35,838 nucleotides of DNA from Lachnospiraceae bacterium UBA7182 (GCA_002491115.1 DKVI01000042.1:1-35838), one strand, 5' to 3'; numbered from the stretch's first letter, positions 7,601-14,797 are shown. Translations and numbers: made by a program. Notes: generated by a model not told the origin, from the sequence alone.

Positions 7601-10258
7601 AACAATAACTGCACGATCCAGAAAGACGGCAAAGAATTATTCAAAGAAGGTTTTGGCTATTCGGTCGTATACGACAGCCAGTGTGGTACGCCGGTGGATA
7701 CGCTGACGGGCATGAAGGAAGGCGATACGATTCCCGAACCCAACGACCCGCGTCGTGACGGCTATATCTTTGAAGGATGGTTCAAGGAAAAATCCTGTGA
7801 GAACTTATGGAATTTCTCATCGGACAAAGTGACCGGCAACACCATCCTCTATGCAGGATGGTCCGTGGACACGAATTATTTCCTGTCTGTTACCTTCAAG
7901 GTGTTTGGTAAAGAAGACCAGAAGATCTATCTGCCGAAGGGAAGCATGCTGAACCCGTCCGACTGTCCGGCAATATCGGAAGAACTGGACCAGAACTGGT
8001 ATATAGACAACAAGTATACGAGAACCTGGGACTTCACAAAGAATACACTTACAAAGAACACTGTTTTATACGCTAAAGGCAAAGAATATACAGTTACGTT
8101 TACAACCGACCCCGCAGGCGAGCCGACGACAGAGACCGGATACGCAGGCAACCGTGTTGTAAAACCGGCAGATCCTAAAAAGGACGGATATATCTTTACC
8201 GGATGGTACAAAGACAGCGAAGGCACCCAGGAATGGGATTTCTACACAGACTTGCTTGAAGGCGACCTGACCTTATACGCAGGCTGGGAAGAGATCTTAT
8301 ATACGGTGAAATTTGACCCGCAGATGGAAAGTGTTGCGCCGGATCAATATCCGGATTATACCAAAATAAAACCGGGAACCAGGATAGAAGAACCTGCAAA
8401 GCCACAGGATGTCTACTATGAATTTACCGGCTGGTACAAAGAAGCAGAATGCAGGAACCGGTGGAATTTCGGCTCGGATACAGTCAAAGGAGATATGACC
8501 CTTTACGGAGGATGGAAGGAAATCTTCTACGCGGTGACCTTCGACCTGAACGGCCACGGCACCACATTAGCGGAATATTCCAATTACAAAACGATCAAGC
8601 CTTTAAGCACGATCGAGGCACCGGCTGCCCCGGTAGCCGAAGGATATGTCTTTACCGGGTGGTATGTGGATGATACATGCCTGCTCTTATGGGATTTCGG
8701 CAAAGATACCATCCAGGGCAACACGACGTTATATGCAGGCTGGAAAGTCGACGAAGATTATGACGGCGTATTGCCGGAAGACATGATTCCCAACCGCCCG
8801 AAAGAAGGCCTCTGGATCGCAGGCGTGAAAGCCCATACCTATACCGGAAAAGCAATCAAACCGGAAGTCCGTGTTTATGACGGAAGCAAACGTCTGAAAG
8901 CCGGAAAAGATTACACCGTAAGCTACAAGAATAACGTGAAGGCAGCCGGCGAAGACGCAGGTAAAAAAGCACCTACGATCACGGTAAAGGCAAAAGGAAA
9001 CTATTCCGGCACGTTTATCAGCACCTTTACGATTAACAAGGCAAAATTAACACCGGATAACCTGATTGCCGCAAAAGTCTATCCGGCAGGCAAGGCCTAC
9101 ACACCGGTAGTCATGCTGGGCAGCAACACATTAAAAGCAAAGAAAGACTACACCTTAACCTATCTGGATGCCGACGGCAAAAAGGTGAAAAAACGTCCGA
9201 CGAAGGAAGGCAGTTATTTCATCCAGGTGGAAGCTGCGAAAAAAGGAAGCTGCGAGGGCGACTTCCGTGTGGCTTATACCATTGCCAAGGACGGCGGCAT
9301 CGATATCGGAAAAGGTAAAGCGACTGTGGCAGAAACGCATTATGGCGATCAGGATGATCCCGCTACCAGCCTGACGGTTCAGAACCGTACGCTCACGTCC
9401 GGTACGGACTATTCTGTCAGATTTTCCGGTACAGGCAAAGCAGGAACAGCAGCCGCAACTTTTGTGGGTTCCGGCGAATATACAGGCACTCTGAAAAAGA
9501 ATTTCAAAGTCCAGCCGCTTGTAATCACGGAAAATGACATTACGGTAGCCGAATCCGCTGCCTATGAAAAAGGCGGCGCGCGTCCTTCTGTAGTCGTCAG
9601 GGTACACGGTGTGAAACTGAGCGAAGGCACAGACTATACGCTGACTTATGCAAACAATAAAAAACTGTCACAGGCCAGCGTCACCGTAAAGGGTAAAGGA
9701 AACTATACCGGTAAGGCAGTGAAATCATTCCAGGTTGTCTCAAAAGACCTTGCTGCCTCCGGCGTACAGATTTTTGTTTCCGATGCAGTTACAGGCAAAG
9801 ATCCGACCATGATCATCTTTGACACGAACGGCAAAAAACTGGCAAACAAGAGCGATTATCATGTGGAGATCGGCGCTGATACGGTGACCGTTACCGGCGG
9901 CACGAACGGGCTGTATACGGCCTCGGAACCGATTGTAAGAAGCTACAGGCAATTAGAGAAAGATAAGGTTATTACATCTGTCTCTCTGAATAAAAAAGCC
10001 GGCGACTTCCCCAAAACATTTAAATACACCGGTGGAAGGGTTGAATTAAAGAACAGCTGGCTGACAGTAAAAGCCGGAAAAACAGCTCTTACAGACAAAG
10101 ATTTTGAGATCAAATACATTACGAACGTACAGACGGGTACAGCAACCGTAGTGGTGCAGGGCAAAGGAGCATATGGCGGCAGTAAAGTGCTGAACTATAA
10201 GATCCAGTCTCAGGGCGTACCGAAAGCCGTTCAGTGGTTTTCTTCTCTGCTCAAATAA
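1607..10258 (+). CDS. Giant secreted protein: BspA-type LRRs, vWA domain, cysteine peptidase-like domain, InlB and Ig-like repeats
   Basis: A 2883-residue protein; the ATG follows AAGGAGGG at good spacing. Order of parts: signal peptide (residues 1 to about 26), acidic Thr/Ser/Glu-rich stretch (about 30-145), BspA/LRR_5-type repeats (about 165-1120), vWA domain (about 1170-1350) with MIDAS motif DMSGSMS at 1180-1186 and SDGSPND, one InlB-type repeat ending in YAKW (about 1450-1525), then a domain with GGSCFGM (Cys1597), GGHAVVGYDF (His1703) and VYDCSMG (Asp1723), in the order and spacing of a papain/C39-like peptidase. Further InlB-type repeats (about 2017-2385) and Ig-like YTGKAIKP modules (about 2400-2875) follow. 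The C-terminus has no LPXTG motif, membrane helix or charged tail. Such proteins usually act in adhesion or on host or neighbour surfaces; the peptidase call comes from motifs only. Confidence 0.92.
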   Translation: MKRRILAILLAGTMLLSDGSFTSMAVNSQSAVSVDAAVQEQAEETAGNDVDVSNGSETAVSAPDAATDENDGTDTSAEEGKEGTETPDSSRTENEATPSAGGETDAEPDVSETPVEKDTTETAEETEKTFETSVSGDTVTIIKYNPGTNPAEELIIPEELEGKSNIKIRYGVFKDCTSITKVVLPDTVTEIGYNAFWGCVNLEDVSLGNGVKTIGYNAFSGCTALKTIKIPQSVTSIGSSYGGVSNSIEEIIFENGMTKIPNYACQNASNLKTAVIPDTVTEIGYNAFYKCTNLTDTGLTDNVETIGNYAYNGCTALTGLTLGAKVKTVGNNAFEGCTGLASLALGDSMETIGSSAYKGCTALASVNLGNSLIRIYGSAFSGCSALNKITIPKSVDHIDSNAFYDSIAEITFTDGMTKIPTNACNNASNLTKVVIPNTVTEIGYNAFYDCKKLTGTGLTDNVETIGNSTYSGCTGLTSLALGVKVKTVGDSAFSGCIGLTSVKLNDSLTSIGRSAFLGCSVLKAITIPKSVTTIGSEAFKNSIEEITFANGMAKIPDSACNGASNLTKVTFSSTATEIGSYAFSGCEKLTSVDLPDAVTIIGSNAFQNCKVLARIHLGSKVETIKSYAFSGCAVLTDINLEGNIKTIENSAFQSCTGLTDISLGDTVQSIGNSAFYKCTGLTKVSLGNAVQTIGSSAFRDCTGLTEVLMGSKVETVGDSAFFGCKELTKIDLNGAVKSIGDSAFSNCEKLASVLLGSKLETIGSSAFSGCVLLTKVTVPKSVTRIYSSAFYNSITEIEFEDGTEKIPDNACNRATKLTKVTIPSTVTEIGDYAFYNCTVLEQISSGSNITKLDSPITKLGSNVFNGCSALKTITIPKTLVSAGNYCFSNSIEEIIFENGMATIPANVCYGANKLKTITIPATVKEIGQWAFYSCSLLPKVTIANNMTVGDYAFASCTSLEDLTIGDNVVLGKRVFENCRNLKSIKLGKNLKKGEQSFYGVSMKGECGDNLTWELNVEDAELSISGSGAMEEYASVNDVPWYGLNVLIEYISFTGNVTTIGARAFQDCDSLEKIFIKDGITKIGERAFYSCDNLTYVELPESLQVLGNQAFDACNKLTEILFCGGAPSLGTNCLPDLSTLVVLYPETATGWIDRLFSRYKQLTWRVWDNTVPPNDVVLVLDMSGSMSGRMEQLKEASSAFIEGVGGRLSNTRIAVVAYDDRAEVIAEFSMDRQYQIKQINKLYDRGGTEYLKALQCADELLKESKADYRSLIMFSDGSPNDSKTAISEFAKELRTRYEIYTVGLLSNQAQRDVLIDVAGKKENYFEATAIDKLLQAFLKLSEDFGKSETTTCEMKRHGLRVDLLNEEQIICVGSDEKLSIIITAGTKYEDVAKYALMQDDTVILENTTGEFNDIMPGKLFKPGGKIYAVLYDSKGNEIEKTRLNITIRDYYKITYKMNDGTDAVYKTDQIVGGTDITEPEEPTRDGFTFKGWYSSEGCTGFSFFHVYNAVNRVQLESDITLYAKWKAGNKTLDLPTEAFSFTNSFSEFCTTDNPPQKTYYYEISSGDYAELMSGIPLLGFGQRSRVKDLKNSTWGGSCFGMSSAVTLSKDEAIDISDFNANFTNIGQASLRMNTDGDIDVGNVESMINYYMLMQQVGKIYDIRTDYSSSESKNLEKIINKMRANNGVTLLTIGLSENGESVGGHAVVGYDFEENGDTYTFQVYDCSMGNGTSYPVTITKNGNTYSQECNTWEGDWGYNIAFKAALTADDLAQENLLIAPSVVRAGASNAGGSNAVYDLDTSYADFTISDGTNTAKIAGGQVAEGDLQVECLGLVSEPNASPDYLFRLPVLASGAVYTIIPENTTGNYKTVMYYADAANGFFVSEESEQPGTITVSASGKMATEYESATAHTSHVSSNKMKTPWYYIGVEGENTGIILDPQADTTTVAAQESAAVTAQEGGETEPAQDMKVNIRMESDFNYVDAASIPVDQDGVEITADENNNCTIQKDGKELFKEGFGYSVVYDSQCGTPVDTLTGMKEGDTIPEPNDPRRDGYIFEGWFKEKSCENLWNFSSDKVTGNTILYAGWSVDTNYFLSVTFKVFGKEDQKIYLPKGSMLNPSDCPAISEELDQNWYIDNKYTRTWDFTKNTLTKNTVLYAKGKEYTVTFTTDPAGEPTTETGYAGNRVVKPADPKKDGYIFTGWYKDSEGTQEWDFYTDLLEGDLTLYAGWEEILYTVKFDPQMESVAPDQYPDYTKIKPGTRIEEPAKPQDVYYEFTGWYKEAECRNRWNFGSDTVKGDMTLYGGWKEIFYAVTFDLNGHGTTLAEYSNYKTIKPLSTIEAPAAPVAEGYVFTGWYVDDTCLLLWDFGKDTIQGNTTLYAGWKVDEDYDGVLPEDMIPNRPKEGLWIAGVKAHTYTGKAIKPEVRVYDGSKRLKAGKDYTVSYKNNVKAAGEDAGKKAPTITVKAKGNYSGTFISTFTINKAKLTPDNLIAAKVYPAGKAYTPVVMLGSNTLKAKKDYTLTYLDADGKKVKKRPTKEGSYFIQVEAAKKGSCEGDFRVAYTIAKDGGIDIGKGKATVAETHYGDQDDPATSLTVQNRTLTSGTDYSVRFSGTGKAGTAAATFVGSGEYTGTLKKNFKVQPLVITENDITVAESAAYEKGGARPSVVVRVHGVKLSEGTDYTLTYANNKKLSQASVTVKGKGNYTGKAVKSFQVVSKDLAASGVQIFVSDAVTGKDPTMIIFDTNGKKLANKSDYHVEIGADTVTVTGGTNGLYTASEPIVRSYRQLEKDKVITSVSLNKKAGDFPKTFKYTGGRVELKNSWLTVKAGKTALTDKDFEIKYITNVQTGTATVVVQGKGAYGGSKVLNYKIQSQGVPKAVQWFSSLLK
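2099..4975 (+). repeat. BspA-type leucine-rich repeat array with higher-order units
   Basis: About 23-residue repeats of the form (T)xIGxxAFxxCxxLxxVxLxxxVxx run through residues about 165-1120 of the giant protein. A longer unit starting with SIxEIxFxxGMxKIPxxAC recurs at bases 2345, 2822, 3230, 3983 and 4274 (residues 247, 406, 542, 793 and 890), so unit length varies from about 97 to 251 residues. The stretches near 2440-2620 and 2914-3090 are closely similar at DNA level, suggesting fairly recent internal duplication. Confidence 0.88.
7655..8755 (+). repeat. Tandem InlB-type (Listeria-Bacteroides) repeats
   Basis: About five tandem units of roughly 70-80 residues carry the pattern V-x-F ... 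P ... GYxFxGWYxD ... WDF ... D-x-x-L-YAGW. One related unit lies earlier, at about 5950-6190, between the vWA and peptidase-like domains. These are beta-rich spacer or adhesion modules of secreted proteins in Firmicutes. Confidence 0.85.
8812..10215 (+). repeat. C-terminal Ig-like modules of the giant protein
   Basis: Several beta-sandwich-like modules of about 80-110 residues carry phrases such as YTGKAIKPEV, GKDYTVSYKNN, VKAKGNYSGTF, GTDYTLTYANN and VKGKGNYTGK. They resemble the bacterial MBG/YDG-type Ig-like repeats found at the C-termini of Clostridia surface proteins. They end about 15 residues before the stop. Confidence 0.75.
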
Positions 10259-10281
10259 AAGCACGATTATGATACAGATAC

Positions 10282-10300
10282 GGTTATCCCAAAGATAACC
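10282..10300 (+). other. Short hairpin upstream of terminator
   Basis: GGTTATC and GATAACC form a 7-bp stem with a 5-base loop in the 3' untranslated region of the giant gene. It has no T-run of its own and may protect the 3' end of the transcript. Confidence 0.45.
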
Positions 10301-10307
10301 CGGACAG

Positions 10308-10345
10308 GAGGAGTTATGGCTGATCTTGGCCATAACTCCTCTTTT
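10308..10345 (+). terminator. Rho-independent terminator after giant protein gene
   Basis: A 13-bp perfect stem (GAGGAGTTATGGC at 10308-10320 with GCCATAACTCCTC at 10329-10341), an 8-base loop and a following TTTT. It separates the surface-protein unit from the CdaR-type regulator gene. Confidence 0.88.
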
Positions 10346-10372
10346 GTAGTTTATTCTCCCCGATTTATAGTG

Positions 10373-10378
10373 TATACT
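10373..10378 (+). promoter_or_regulatory. Candidate -10 box for the CdaR-type regulator gene
   Basis: TATACT lies 35 bases before the ATG at 10413 and just after the terminator. The -35 region at the right spacing is only T-rich, so this is a weak assignment based mainly on position. Confidence 0.35.
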
Positions 10379-10412
10379 GTATGTCAAAAGAAAAAAGGAA
10401 ATACAGCCAGTC

Positions 10413-11564
10413 ATGTTATCAAAAGTAAACGCCCAGAAGATCGTCCAGGAGTTGAGCGGCGTCATCGGGCATAAGATCAATATCATGGATGAAAAAGGCC
10501 AGATTATCGCCAGCAGTGACAGCGGACGGCTGGGGACTTATCACGAAGGGGCCCGCCGCCTGCTTCGGATGCACCTGCAGGAACTGATCATCCACAGCGA
10601 CCAGGAATACGAAGGCTGCCGCGAAGGGGTCAACTACCCGATCGTCATCGGCCGGCAGACGCTGGGGGTGGTGGGGATCACAGGGCCTTACAGGGAGGCG
10701 GTAAAATACGGACAGATCATCCAGCGGATGACAGGCATCCTGCTGCGGGAAGTGTCTGTGAAAGAACAGAAAGCTCTGGACGAGAAAATAAGGAACCGCT
10801 TTGTGGAAGAATGGCTGACATTGGAAGAGTCCCGGATCAACCAGACCTTTGTGGAGAGGGGCCGGGAGATGCAGATGGATATTACGGTTCCCAGACGGGT
10901 CATCGCGTTCGCTGTCAGTGAGGAAGATCATGGTATGACGACGATCCTGGAGTTAAAGACCGCAGAAAAAGCGCTGGATGATTTAAAAAAGATCATCAAA
11001 GAACAGGAGCCGGACAGCATCTATATGGCGTCCGTCTCGCGGCTGATCTGTGCCGTTCCGGACCGGAGTGACGAGCAGATGGGACGGCTGGCACGCCTGC
11101 TGAAATCCCGGGTGCAAAGGGACAATCCCATCCGGATCGCCGTCGGGATTGACGACGGCTGCCATTCCTGGCCCAGGATCGGTCAGTCGTCTGCCGAAGC
11201 GCAGAAGGCGCTGCAGATGAATCTGAAAAACAGGAAAAAAGAATTTTGTTTTTATCACGATATCGGCATAGAACTTTTTTCTGACGAGATCTCTGATCTG
11301 TCAAAAGTGGAATACATCCGCCATATTTTCCGGGAATACAGCAAAGAAGAACTGGGAGAGACGATCTATATGCTGGAAATCTTCTATGGCTGTGAAGGTT
11401 CTCTGAAACAGGCGGCAGAACAACTGCATATGCATAAAAATACGTTACAGTACCGTCTGTTAAAAGTGCGTGACCGGACGGGATACGATCCGCGCTCTCT
11501 TAAAGACGCTGCGTTGTTTTTTATCGCCGCCAATTTTTATAAAGAAATCCGGACGATGCTGTAA
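10413..11564 (+). CDS. cdaR: CdaR-family (sugar diacid recognition) transcriptional regulator
   Basis: A 383-residue protein, the usual length for the family. The N-terminus (about 1-130) has the diacid-recognition domain pattern: AQKIVQELSGVIGHKINIMD, then IIASSDSGRLGTYHEGA and GITGPYREAVKYGQII. The C-terminus (about 325-380) is a PucR-type helix-turn-helix: GSLKQAAEQLHMHKNTLQYR followed by KVRDRTGYDPR. E. coli CdaR activates glucarate, galactarate and glycerate genes, and family members in Firmicutes often sit beside glycerate kinase, as here (next gene, same strand, 122 bases downstream). AAGGAAA precedes the start. It probably activates the kinase gene in response to a hydroxy acid such as glycerate. 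The true inducer cannot be read from sequence. Confidence 0.87.
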   Translation: MLSKVNAQKIVQELSGVIGHKINIMDEKGQIIASSDSGRLGTYHEGARRLLRMHLQELIIHSDQEYEGCREGVNYPIVIGRQTLGVVGITGPYREAVKYGQIIQRMTGILLREVSVKEQKALDEKIRNRFVEEWLTLEESRINQTFVERGREMQMDITVPRRVIAFAVSEEDHGMTTILELKTAEKALDDLKKIIKEQEPDSIYMASVSRLICAVPDRSDEQMGRLARLLKSRVQRDNPIRIAVGIDDGCHSWPRIGQSSAEAQKALQMNLKNRKKEFCFYHDIGIELFSDEISDLSKVEYIRHIFREYSKEELGETIYMLEIFYGCEGSLKQAAEQLHMHKNTLQYRLLKVRDRTGYDPRSLKDAALFFIAANFYKEIRTML

Positions 11565-11584
11565 ATGTGTCTTTGTTAGTTCAC

Positions 11585-11614
11585 AAAACAAAATATTCCA
11601 TATATTTTTGTTTT
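11585..11614. promoter_or_regulatory. Imperfect AT-rich inverted repeat between regulator and kinase genes
   Basis: AAAACAAAATAT at 11585-11596 is mirrored by ATATTTTTGTTTT ending near 11614, with one extra base on the right arm and a short centre. It could be an operator for the CdaR-type regulator, or a weak terminator of its gene (a T-run follows). The sequence alone does not decide. Confidence 0.4.
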
Positions 11615-11686
11615 TTAAACCATAGAAACGAAAAGGCAGATTTGTTATCATTATTTTGACAAACAATACAGGGGAGAGTGAGGTGC

Positions 11687-12832
11687 ATGAAAAAAGTAGT
11701 GATTGCGATCGATTCGATGAAGGGCAGTTTGTCATCCGTAGAGGCAGGCAGGGCTTTCGCCAGGGGGGTCAGGCAGGCCGTACCATGTGAGATCGCAGTA
11801 AGCCCTCTGGCGGACGGGGGGGAAGGGACGGCGGAAGCGCTGGTGGAAGGGCTGGGCGGCACCTGGAAAAGCATCGTTGTACAGGACCCCGTCGGCAATC
11901 CGGTGACTGCCTCTTACGGATGGATCGAACAGGAAAAGAGAGCAGTCATTGAGATCGCGGCGGCGGCAGGACTGACACTGGTTGCGCCAGAAGCAAGGGA
12001 TATCCGAAGAGCCAGCAGCGGTGGGATCGGGCAGATGATCCGTCACGCGGCCGGCCAGGGCTGCCGGGATTTTATCATCGGGATCGGGGGAAGCGCGGTC
12101 AACGACTGCGGGATCGGTATGCTGCGTATGCTGGGCGTGACTTTTCTGGACCATGAAGGACACATGCTTGGCACACGGGGGGAAGACTGCGGCGCAGTCG
12201 CGTATATTTCCACAGAATCCATGATGCCGGAGCTCAAAGAATGCCGTTTTCAGATCGCCTGCGACGTAAAAAATCCGCTGTACGGACCCACAGGAGCTTC
12301 TTTCGTTTTTGGCCCGCAAAAAGGCGGTACGCCGAAGGATGTAGCGGATATGGAACAAATGCACCGGCATTTTGCAGAGAAGACTTACGAAGCCCTGGGA
12401 AAAGACTGTGCCGGCTGTCCGGGCGCGGGCGCGGCGGGCGGTCTTGGGTTTGCGTTTCTGGCTTATCTGGGCGCGGATCTGGAGCCGGGGATTGACATTG
12501 TCATGGGCGCCACAAGGCTGGAAGAACAGATCCGTGACGCGGACTATGTGGTGACCGGAGAAGGATGTCTGGACGCCCAGTCCGTTATGGGTAAAGCTCC
12601 CATCGGCGTTGCCCGGATCGCGAAAAAATACGGCGTGCCGGTACTGGCTGTAGCAGGCAGCATCCTGCCTGAATCCCGTGTGTGCAATGAGAACGGAATC
12701 GACGCTTATTTTTCCATCCTGCCCCGGACCATGACGCTGGCAGAAGCCATGGATAAAGAACGCGCAAAAGAGCATGTACAAAATACTGCCGAGCAGTTGT
12801 TCCGTCTGATTGCGGCGGCGGAGAAAAAATGA
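11687..12832 (+). CDS. glxK: Glycerate 2-kinase (GarK/GlxK type)
   Basis: Phosphorylates D-glycerate to 2-phosphoglycerate with ATP, feeding lower glycolysis. The ATG at 11687 is preferred over the in-frame GTG at 11678, because GGGGAGAG (11671-11678) is 8 bases upstream and the family N-terminus begins just here (KKVVIAIDSMKGSLSS). The resulting 381 residues match the family length. Hallmark blocks are PLADGGEGTAEAL, IGIGGSAVNDCGIGMLRMLG and TGEGCLDAQSVMGKAPIGVA followed by KYGVPVLAVAG. It lies behind the CdaR-type regulator, a classic glycerate-utilisation pairing, but no dedicated glycerate permease is adjacent; the nearest transporter is the TRAP system 3.3 kb downstream. Confidence 0.93.
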   Translation: MKKVVIAIDSMKGSLSSVEAGRAFARGVRQAVPCEIAVSPLADGGEGTAEALVEGLGGTWKSIVVQDPVGNPVTASYGWIEQEKRAVIEIAAAAGLTLVAPEARDIRRASSGGIGQMIRHAAGQGCRDFIIGIGGSAVNDCGIGMLRMLGVTFLDHEGHMLGTRGEDCGAVAYISTESMMPELKECRFQIACDVKNPLYGPTGASFVFGPQKGGTPKDVADMEQMHRHFAEKTYEALGKDCAGCPGAGAAGGLGFAFLAYLGADLEPGIDIVMGATRLEEQIRDADYVVTGEGCLDAQSVMGKAPIGVARIAKKYGVPVLAVAGSILPESRVCNENGIDAYFSILPRTMTLAEAMDKERAKEHVQNTAEQLFRLIAAAEKK

Positions 12833-12844
12833 GCCCTTGCCTTT

Positions 12845-12871
12845 CCTGGCAGTTTATTCTATATTGCCAGG
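12845..12871. promoter_or_regulatory. Inverted repeat upstream of UroD-like gene promoter
   Basis: CCTGGCA (12845-12851) and TGCCAGG (12865-12871) form perfect 7-base arms around a 13-base centre. No T-run follows, so it is unlikely to be a terminator. It ends 6 bases before a -35 box, a typical place for an activator or repressor site. Confidence 0.5.
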
Positions 12872-12876
12872 GTTCA

Positions 12877-12905
12877 TTGACACTTAAAAGGTAATATGAT
12901 ATTAT
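12877..12905 (+). promoter_or_regulatory. Sigma-A promoter of the first UroD-like gene
   Basis: A consensus TTGACA (12877-12882), 17-base spacer and TATTAT (12900-12905), 30 bases before the ATG. This is the closest match to a consensus sigma-A promoter in the window on the plus strand. Confidence 0.75.
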
Positions 12906-12934
12906 GATAAAACATAAAAAGGGAGGTATTTGAT

Positions 12935-13963
12935 ATGGAAAACATGAAGCCCAAAGAGCGGGTCATGGCCGTCTTTGCGGGAAAAGAGACAGACCGGGCG
13001 GCAGTCATCAATCCCACCTCGATCATCACGCTGGACAGTATGGCCAGCATCGGGGTTAAATTTCCGGACGTCCACCTGGACGGGGAAAAGATGGCCGCTG
13101 CCGCTGCCACAGGCCATGACCTGTGCGGATTCGATTCGGTCATGCCCAAGTTCAGCGTCGTACAGTCGGCGGCGGCTCTGGGAGCCGAGGTGGACTGGGG
13201 AAGCGGCGACGCCATGCCGATTATCCGCAGACATCCCATCACAGACCCGGAACAGTTTAAGATACCGGATGATTTTCTGGACAGGCAGCCGGTCAAGGCA
13301 GTGCTGGATGCGCTTAAGATCCTGAAGAAGAAATACGGAGACGAAGTCGCCATCATCGGAAAGGTCTTTGGTCCCTGGACCACCGCTTACAACATGTGCG
13401 GCACGGAACAGTTTCTGATGGAGACGGCCCTGGATCCGGAGCGGGCGGTGGAGTTTCTGGAAGTGTTCAAACCTGTGGCGATCAAGTTTGCCGAAGCCCA
13501 GTATGAGGCAGGCGCAGACATTATTATGTGGGCGGACCATGTAAGCGGTGATCTGTGCGGCCCCTATGCCTACAGGGACCTGCTGCTTCCCATCCACCAG
13601 AAGATCAACAGGGACTTGTTCCACAAATCAGGCCCGACGATTCTCCATGCCTGCGGCAAGACCGTAGACCGCATGAAATATTTTGCGGAGTCGGGATTTG
13701 ACGCGTTCCACTTTGATACAAGGAACGACGTACATGAAGCACTGAAAGAAGTGGACGGAAAGATCCTGCTGACAGGAGGGGTGAATAATCCCAAAGTTCT
13801 TTTAAAAGGAACACCCGAAGATGTGAAAGCACAGGTATGGGAACACCTGGACGCAGGTATCCGTTTGATCTCGCCTGAATGCGCGATTCCTGCCAGGACG
13901 CCCAACCGGAATCTGATCGCTATCGTAGACGCTGTAAAAGAATATGCAGATAAAAAGGATTAA
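12935..13963 (+). CDS. MtaA/CmuA-type methyltransferase-like protein (UroD fold)
   Basis: A 342-residue UroD-fold protein, led by GGGAGG before the ATG. It opens with MKPKERVMAVFAGKETDR, the usual start of the MtaA/CmuA branch rather than of haem-pathway HemE. Predicted zinc ligands are present: His238-x-Cys240 in LHACGK and Cys316 in SPECAIPART, as in methylcobalamin:coenzyme M methyltransferases, where zinc activates a thiol acceptor. No corrinoid protein or substrate methyltransferase is encoded in the window, so either partners lie elsewhere or the reaction differs. It has its own promoter and lies between glycerate kinase and the GntR/LarA/TRAP operon. The exact substrate is unknown. Confidence 0.85.
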   Translation: MENMKPKERVMAVFAGKETDRAAVINPTSIITLDSMASIGVKFPDVHLDGEKMAAAAATGHDLCGFDSVMPKFSVVQSAAALGAEVDWGSGDAMPIIRRHPITDPEQFKIPDDFLDRQPVKAVLDALKILKKKYGDEVAIIGKVFGPWTTAYNMCGTEQFLMETALDPERAVEFLEVFKPVAIKFAEAQYEAGADIIMWADHVSGDLCGPYAYRDLLLPIHQKINRDLFHKSGPTILHACGKTVDRMKYFAESGFDAFHFDTRNDVHEALKEVDGKILLTGGVNNPKVLLKGTPEDVKAQVWEHLDAGIRLISPECAIPARTPNRNLIAIVDAVKEYADKKD

Positions 13964-13984
13964 TCTGCAATTTGCCATTTTTTT
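13945..13984 (+). terminator. Possible weak terminator overlapping the UroD-like stop codon
   Basis: TGCAGAT (13945-13951) and ATCTGCA (13963-13969) can pair around an 11-base loop, and a run of seven T follows at 13978-13984. The long loop and the distance to the T-run make it weak. Confidence 0.35.
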
Positions 13985-13997
13985 ACATCTCCGAAAA

Positions 13998-14006
13998 TGA
14001 TATAAT
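13998..14006 (+). promoter_or_regulatory. Extended -10 promoter of the GntR/LarA/TRAP operon
   Basis: TGATATAAT is a perfect extended -10 element, 57 bases before the GntR start. A small inverted repeat, GCTGC (14015-14019) with GCAGC (14028-14032), lies just downstream in the leader and could be a regulator site. Confidence 0.62.
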
Positions 14007-14062
14007 ACATCTCGGCTGCGCAGACATGCAGCATATGATATTGGAGAAGGGGATAAAATAAA

Positions 14063-14776
14063 ATGGCAAAAAAAGAGATCAAGAGTAAAACGAAATGTGA
14101 TATTGTTGTGGAAGAGATTCTGGGAATGATCATCCAGGGAGAATATGTGGAAGGGGAAAAGCTTCCGCCGGAACAGTATTTCGTGGAAACCTTTGGTGTA
14201 AGCAGGGTCACCATACGGGAAGCGTTCAAGCGCCTGAATATGCTCGGTGTCGTCAGTATCTGCCAGGGAAAGGGTACTTTTGTCAAAAAGGTAGACCTGG
14301 GACTGGTCATGCAGCCGCTTTTTTCGGCAATTGTCGTGGATAACTTAAGCATCGAACAGCTCTATGACGCCCGGCTTTATGTGGAATCCGGCACGGCTTG
14401 TCTGGCAGCCAGAAACGCCCAGGAGGAAGAAATGCTTGAACTGGAAGAACTGGTCAAAAATATGGAACGGGTCGTGGCGAAAAAAGATACGGTTCATTTC
14501 AGTGAACTGGATATTATCTTACATAAAACCATTGCCCGGATATCCCGCAACCACATCATGCAGGCAACTTACCAGACACTGGAAGACGTCATCGGCAAAT
14601 ACATTGTCAGGAACAACCTGTCCATGAAGATTGTGGAGGACTCTCATGAATCTCATATAAAAATATGCAGAGCCATCAGGGAACGGGATGAAAAAGCAGC
14701 CCGGGAAAAGATGGAGACGCATATCGAACTGACAAAACGTAATCTGATTGCGTATTATAAAGATAAAGACCTGTAA
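14063..14776 (+). CDS. GntR-family transcriptional regulator with FCD domain
   Basis: A 237-residue protein; GGAGAAGGGG precedes the ATG. Residues about 10-75 are the winged helix-turn-helix (IIQGEYVEGEKLPPEQYF, VSRVTIREAFKRLN, CQGKGTFVKK). Residues about 90-225 are an all-helical FCD domain with the expected metal site: Asp150, His154, His198 and His220. FCD regulators usually repress transport and catabolic operons for hydroxy or sugar acids such as lactate or gluconate and release DNA on binding the acid. It is the first gene of the apparent operon that continues with the racemase homologue and TRAP transporter, so autoregulation and substrate-induced derepression are likely but inferred. 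Confidence 0.9.
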   Translation: MAKKEIKSKTKCDIVVEEILGMIIQGEYVEGEKLPPEQYFVETFGVSRVTIREAFKRLNMLGVVSICQGKGTFVKKVDLGLVMQPLFSAIVVDNLSIEQLYDARLYVESGTACLAARNAQEEEMLELEELVKNMERVVAKKDTVHFSELDIILHKTIARISRNHIMQATYQTLEDVIGKYIVRNNLSMKIVEDSHESHIKICRAIRERDEKAAREKMETHIELTKRNLIAYYKDKDL

Positions 14777-14797
14777 AGGTCTGTAAAGGGGGAAAGA

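Noticed and set aside
12935..13963. Haem-pathway uroporphyrinogen decarboxylase (hemE)
   Set aside because: The His-x-Cys and late Cys zinc ligands and the catabolic neighbourhood point to the MtaA/CmuA-type branch, and no other haem genes are nearby.
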